64,000 bases of DNA, taken from assembly GCA_002428965.1 (NCBI GenBank), contig DIYI01000001.1, forward strand, positions 1 to 64,000, in the 5' to 3' direction. Below, in pieces: positions 61,938-64,000 of this stretch. The notes under the pieces were generated by a model. The model saw nothing but the letters and a program-made list of their open reading frames with translations, was not told the DNA's origin and ran no database searches. Position numbers and translations under genes: made by a program. Source of the DNA: Jejuia sp. UBA6058 (lineage in GTDB: Bacteria > Bacteroidota > Bacteroidia > Flavobacteriales > Flavobacteriaceae). Within the stretch, counting starts at the first letter, position 1; each line of letters begins with the position of its first letter.

Positions 61938-62345
61938 ATGGGAAGTCGTAAAAAAGAAATGGCAGACGCTATTAAGGAAGCAAAAAAGCACGTTGCTTTT
62001 GCTAAGCTTAATAACTGTCCTACGTCACCAAGAAAAATGCGTTTAGTAGCCGATTTAGTAAGAGGTGAAAAAGTAGATAAAGCACTTAATATCTTAAAGT
62101 TTAACAATAAAGAAGCATCTGGTCGTTTAGAGAAGTTGTTGTTATCAGCTATCGCTAACTGGCAAGCTAAAAATGAAGATGCTGATGTTGAAACCGCAGA
62201 ATTATTCGTAAAGGAGATTAAGGTGGATAGCGGATCTATGTTAAAAAGATTGCGTCCAGCGCCTCAAGGTCGTGCACACAGAATAAGAAAACGTTCTAAC
62301 CACGTAACATTAGTGGTTGGTGCTAACAATAACACACAAAGCTAA
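61938..62345 (+). CDS. rplV: 50S ribosomal protein L22
   Basis: A 135-aa protein, slightly longer than many homologues, with an N-terminal extension (MGSRKKEMADAIKEAKKHVA) before the core CPTSPRKMRLVADLVRG. The exit-tunnel hairpin (MLKRLRPAPQGRAHRIRKR) is intact. The extension is common in Bacteroidota as I recall. Confidence 0.97.
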   Translation: MGSRKKEMADAIKEAKKHVAFAKLNNCPTSPRKMRLVADLVRGEKVDKALNILKFNNKEASGRLEKLLLSAIANWQAKNEDADVETAELFVKEIKVDSGSMLKRLRPAPQGRAHRIRKRSNHVTLVVGANNNTQS

Positions 62346-62354
62346 GATAGAAGT

Positions 62355-63074
62355 ATGGGACAAAAGACAAATCCAATCGGAAATCGCTTAGGAATTATCA
62401 GAGGATGGGAATCTAACTGGTACGGAGGAAACGATTATGGTGATAAACTTGCCGAAGACGATAAGATTAGAAAATACGTACATGCGCGTTTATCTAAAGC
62501 TAGTGTAAGTAGAGTAATTATAGAAAGAACTCTTAAGCTTGTAACCGTTACTATCACTACTGCTCGCCCTGGTATCATTATCGGGAAAGGTGGTCAAGAG
62601 GTAGACAAGTTAAAAGAAGAGCTTAAAAAGATTACTGGAAAAGAAGTTCAGATCAACATTTTTGAAATTAAAAGACCTGAGCTAGATGCATTTTTAGTAG
62701 CATCAAGTATTGCAAGACAAATTGAGAATCGTATTTCTTACCGTCGTGCAATCAAAATGGCTATCGCTGCTACAATGCGTATGAATGCTGAAGGAATCAA
62801 AATCCAAATTAGTGGTCGTTTAAATGGTGCTGAAATGGCACGTAGCGAGCACTATAAAGAAGGACGTATTCCTTTATCAACCTTTAGAGCCGATATTGAC
62901 TATGCTTTAGTTGAAGCACACACTACTTATGGTAGATTAGGTGTTAAAGTATGGATCATGAAAGGTGAAGTATATGGTAAAAGAGAGCTTTCTCCTCTTG
63001 TTGGTTTATCTAAGAAGCAAGGAAAAGGTGGACGTGGTGGAAGAGATAACAGAAACCAACGTCGTAGAAAGTAA
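62355..63074 (+). CDS. rpsC: 30S ribosomal protein S3
   Basis: A 239-aa protein with MGQKTNPIGNRLGIIRGWES at the start, a KH domain with RPGIIIGKGGQEVDKL, and the C-terminal SGRLNGAEMARSE region. A basic glycine-rich tail ends the protein (KQGKGGRGGRDNRNQRRRK). Part of the mRNA entry site with helicase activity. Confidence 0.98.
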   Translation: MGQKTNPIGNRLGIIRGWESNWYGGNDYGDKLAEDDKIRKYVHARLSKASVSRVIIERTLKLVTVTITTARPGIIIGKGGQEVDKLKEELKKITGKEVQINIFEIKRPELDAFLVASSIARQIENRISYRRAIKMAIAATMRMNAEGIKIQISGRLNGAEMARSEHYKEGRIPLSTFRADIDYALVEAHTTYGRLGVKVWIMKGEVYGKRELSPLVGLSKKQGKGGRGGRDNRNQRRRK

Positions 63075-63094
63075 TTTTTTAAAGTAAGAGACAA

Positions 63095-63514
63095 ATGTTA
63101 CAGCCTAAAAGAACAAAATTTCGTAAACAGCAAAAAGGACGTATGAAGGGTAATGCCGGAAGAGGGCACCAACTTTCAAGCGGTACTTTTGGTATAAAAT
63201 CGTTAGACTCGAACTTTTTAACTGCACGTCAAATAGAAGCTGCACGTATTGCTGCTACTCGTTATATGAAAAGAGAAGGGCAATTATGGATTAAAATATT
63301 TCCAGACAAACCTATCACAAAGAAACCTCTTGAAGTACGTATGGGTAAAGGTAAAGGTGGTGTAGAATATTGGGCAGCTGTGGTAAAACCAGGTCGTGTT
63401 TTATTTGAAGTTGGTGGTGTGCCTTTAGATATTGCTAAAGAAGCATTGCGTTTGGCAGCTCAAAAACTACCAGTTAAAACTAAGTTTATAATTGCTAGAG
63501 ATTACGAAGCATAA
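63095..63514 (+). CDS. rplP: 50S ribosomal protein L16
   Basis: A 139-aa protein with MLQPKRTKFRKQQKGRMKGN, then IEAARIAATRYMKREGQLWI and RMGKGKGGVEYWAAVVKPGR, the loop near the A-site tRNA. Complete. It follows rpsC by 20 bp and precedes rpmC by 8 bp. Confidence 0.98.
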   Translation: MLQPKRTKFRKQQKGRMKGNAGRGHQLSSGTFGIKSLDSNFLTARQIEAARIAATRYMKREGQLWIKIFPDKPITKKPLEVRMGKGKGGVEYWAAVVKPGRVLFEVGGVPLDIAKEALRLAAQKLPVKTKFIIARDYEA

Positions 63515-63522
63515 TTTTTAAG

Positions 63523-63714
63523 ATGATGAAACAATCAGAAATTAAAGAATTATCAGTAGCTGAGTTACAAGAAAAACTTGGCGAAGTGAAGAAGAGCTAT
63601 TCAGATCTTAAGTTATCTCATGCAATATCTCCTTTAGAAAATCCAATTCAGTTACGTTCAATAAGAAGAACTGTAGCAAGAATTGCAACTGAATTAACTA
63701 AAAGAGAACAATAA
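63523..63714 (+). CDS. rpmC: 50S ribosomal protein L29
   Basis: A 63-aa two-helix protein, MMKQSEIKELSVAELQEKLG at the start, with NPIQLRSIRRTVARIATEL. The start could also be the second Met. Exit-site protein of the large subunit. Confidence 0.96.
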   Translation: MMKQSEIKELSVAELQEKLGEVKKSYSDLKLSHAISPLENPIQLRSIRRTVARIATELTKREQ

Positions 63715-63725
63715 TTCTGCTGAAT

Positions 63726-63983
63726 ATGGAAACAAGAAATTTAAGAAAAGAACGTATAGGAGTTGTTACTAGTAACAAGATGCAGAAGTCTATTGTGGTT
63801 TCTGAAGTTAAAAAAGTAAAGCACCCTATGTATGGTAAGTTCGTACTTAAAACAAAAAAGTACGTAGCGCACGACGAGCAAAATGACTGCAACGAAGGAG
63901 ATACCGTTAGAATCATGGAAACAAGACCTATGAGTAAATCTAAATGTTGGAGATTAGTTGAAATAATTGAAAGAGCTAAGTAA
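63726..63983 (+). CDS. rpsQ: 30S ribosomal protein S17
   Basis: An 85-aa OB-fold protein with RKERIGVVTSNKMQKSIVV and HPMYGKFVLKTKKYVAHDE, then the conserved GDTVRIMETRPMSKSKCWRL. Complete; ends 2 bp before the start of rplN. Confidence 0.98.
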   Translation: METRNLRKERIGVVTSNKMQKSIVVSEVKKVKHPMYGKFVLKTKKYVAHDEQNDCNEGDTVRIMETRPMSKSKCWRLVEIIERAK

Positions 63984-63985
63984 TT

Positions 63986-64000
63986 ATGGTACAACAAGAA
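63986..64000 (+). CDS. rplN: 50S ribosomal protein L14, first five codons (window edge)
   Basis: ATG at 63986 followed by codons for VQQE, the usual start of Bacteroidota L14. The gene continues beyond the window. The assignment rests on the start residues and on the conserved gene order after rpsQ. Confidence 0.8.

Overview
The window comes from a member of the Bacteroidota, very probably a Flavobacteriaceae species. The evidence is AT-rich DNA, promoters of the TTG-N19-TAnnTTTG type (best seen before rpsL and before a GbsR-type regulator), weak or absent Shine-Dalgarno sequences, secreted proteases with C-terminal type IX secretion sorting domains, a SusC/SusD pair, and an S10 ribosomal operon preceded by rpsL-rpsG-fusA. 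The genus cannot be fixed from the sequence alone. No tRNA, rRNA, CRISPR array, prophage or complete insertion sequence was seen.

Layout. Positions 1-186 hold decayed intergenic repeats. Positions 187-3151 are a minus-strand operon: a GbsR/MarR-like regulator, two paralogous small membrane proteins, a TIGR01777 epimerase-like protein and a DUF2071 protein. Near-identical inverted repeats lie before the regulator and before the first membrane gene. Positions 3149-10243 hold a frameshifted murein-endopeptidase-like gene, an aldo/keto reductase, a SRPBCC/GyrI-like protein, a Dcp-type M3 peptidase and purK-(DUF2059)-purE. Positions 10379-17560 hold an Hpt-Adk fusion, obgE, an alpha/beta hydrolase, a DUF4136 lipoprotein, an SDR, an M64 peptidase, a lipoprotein and a DoxX protein. 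Positions 17657-29897 hold a giant alpha-2-macroglobulin-like gene, a TPR protein, mpl, a membrane protein with ExbD-like domains, an amidase and a MOSC protein.

Positions 30076-35031 are the most unusual part. A FIST sensor protein is translationally coupled to a hybrid histidine kinase. This is followed by a degenerate duplicate of the whole unit: same promoter region, FIST shrunk to a 52-codon ORF that keeps its start and end, and a kinase with the phospho-accepting His changed to Gln, a damaged ATP-binding box, but an intact receiver domain.

Positions 35105-43636 hold radC, a deacetylase-like protein, a YjjG-like phosphatase, a three-gene envelope operon, rarA, a rhomboid protease and rlmB. 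Positions 43827-46562 encode an M36 protease. An 846-bp gene-free stretch follows, then a minus-strand SusC/SusD locus with two surface lipoproteins, then an Omp85-family gene. From 55788 to the end runs the translation operon rpsL-rpsG-fusA-rpsJ-rplC-rplD-rplW-rplB-rpsS-rplV-rpsC-rplP-rpmC-rpsQ, with the first five codons of rplN. A cluster of strong hairpins lies between rpsJ and rplC.

Taken together this is mostly core chromosome: purine metabolism, peptidoglycan recycling and remodelling, ribosome synthesis and GTPases. Mixed in are envelope and secretion functions typical of marine-type flavobacteria and several families of small interspersed palindromic repeats, two of which sit in-frame inside the macroglobulin gene.
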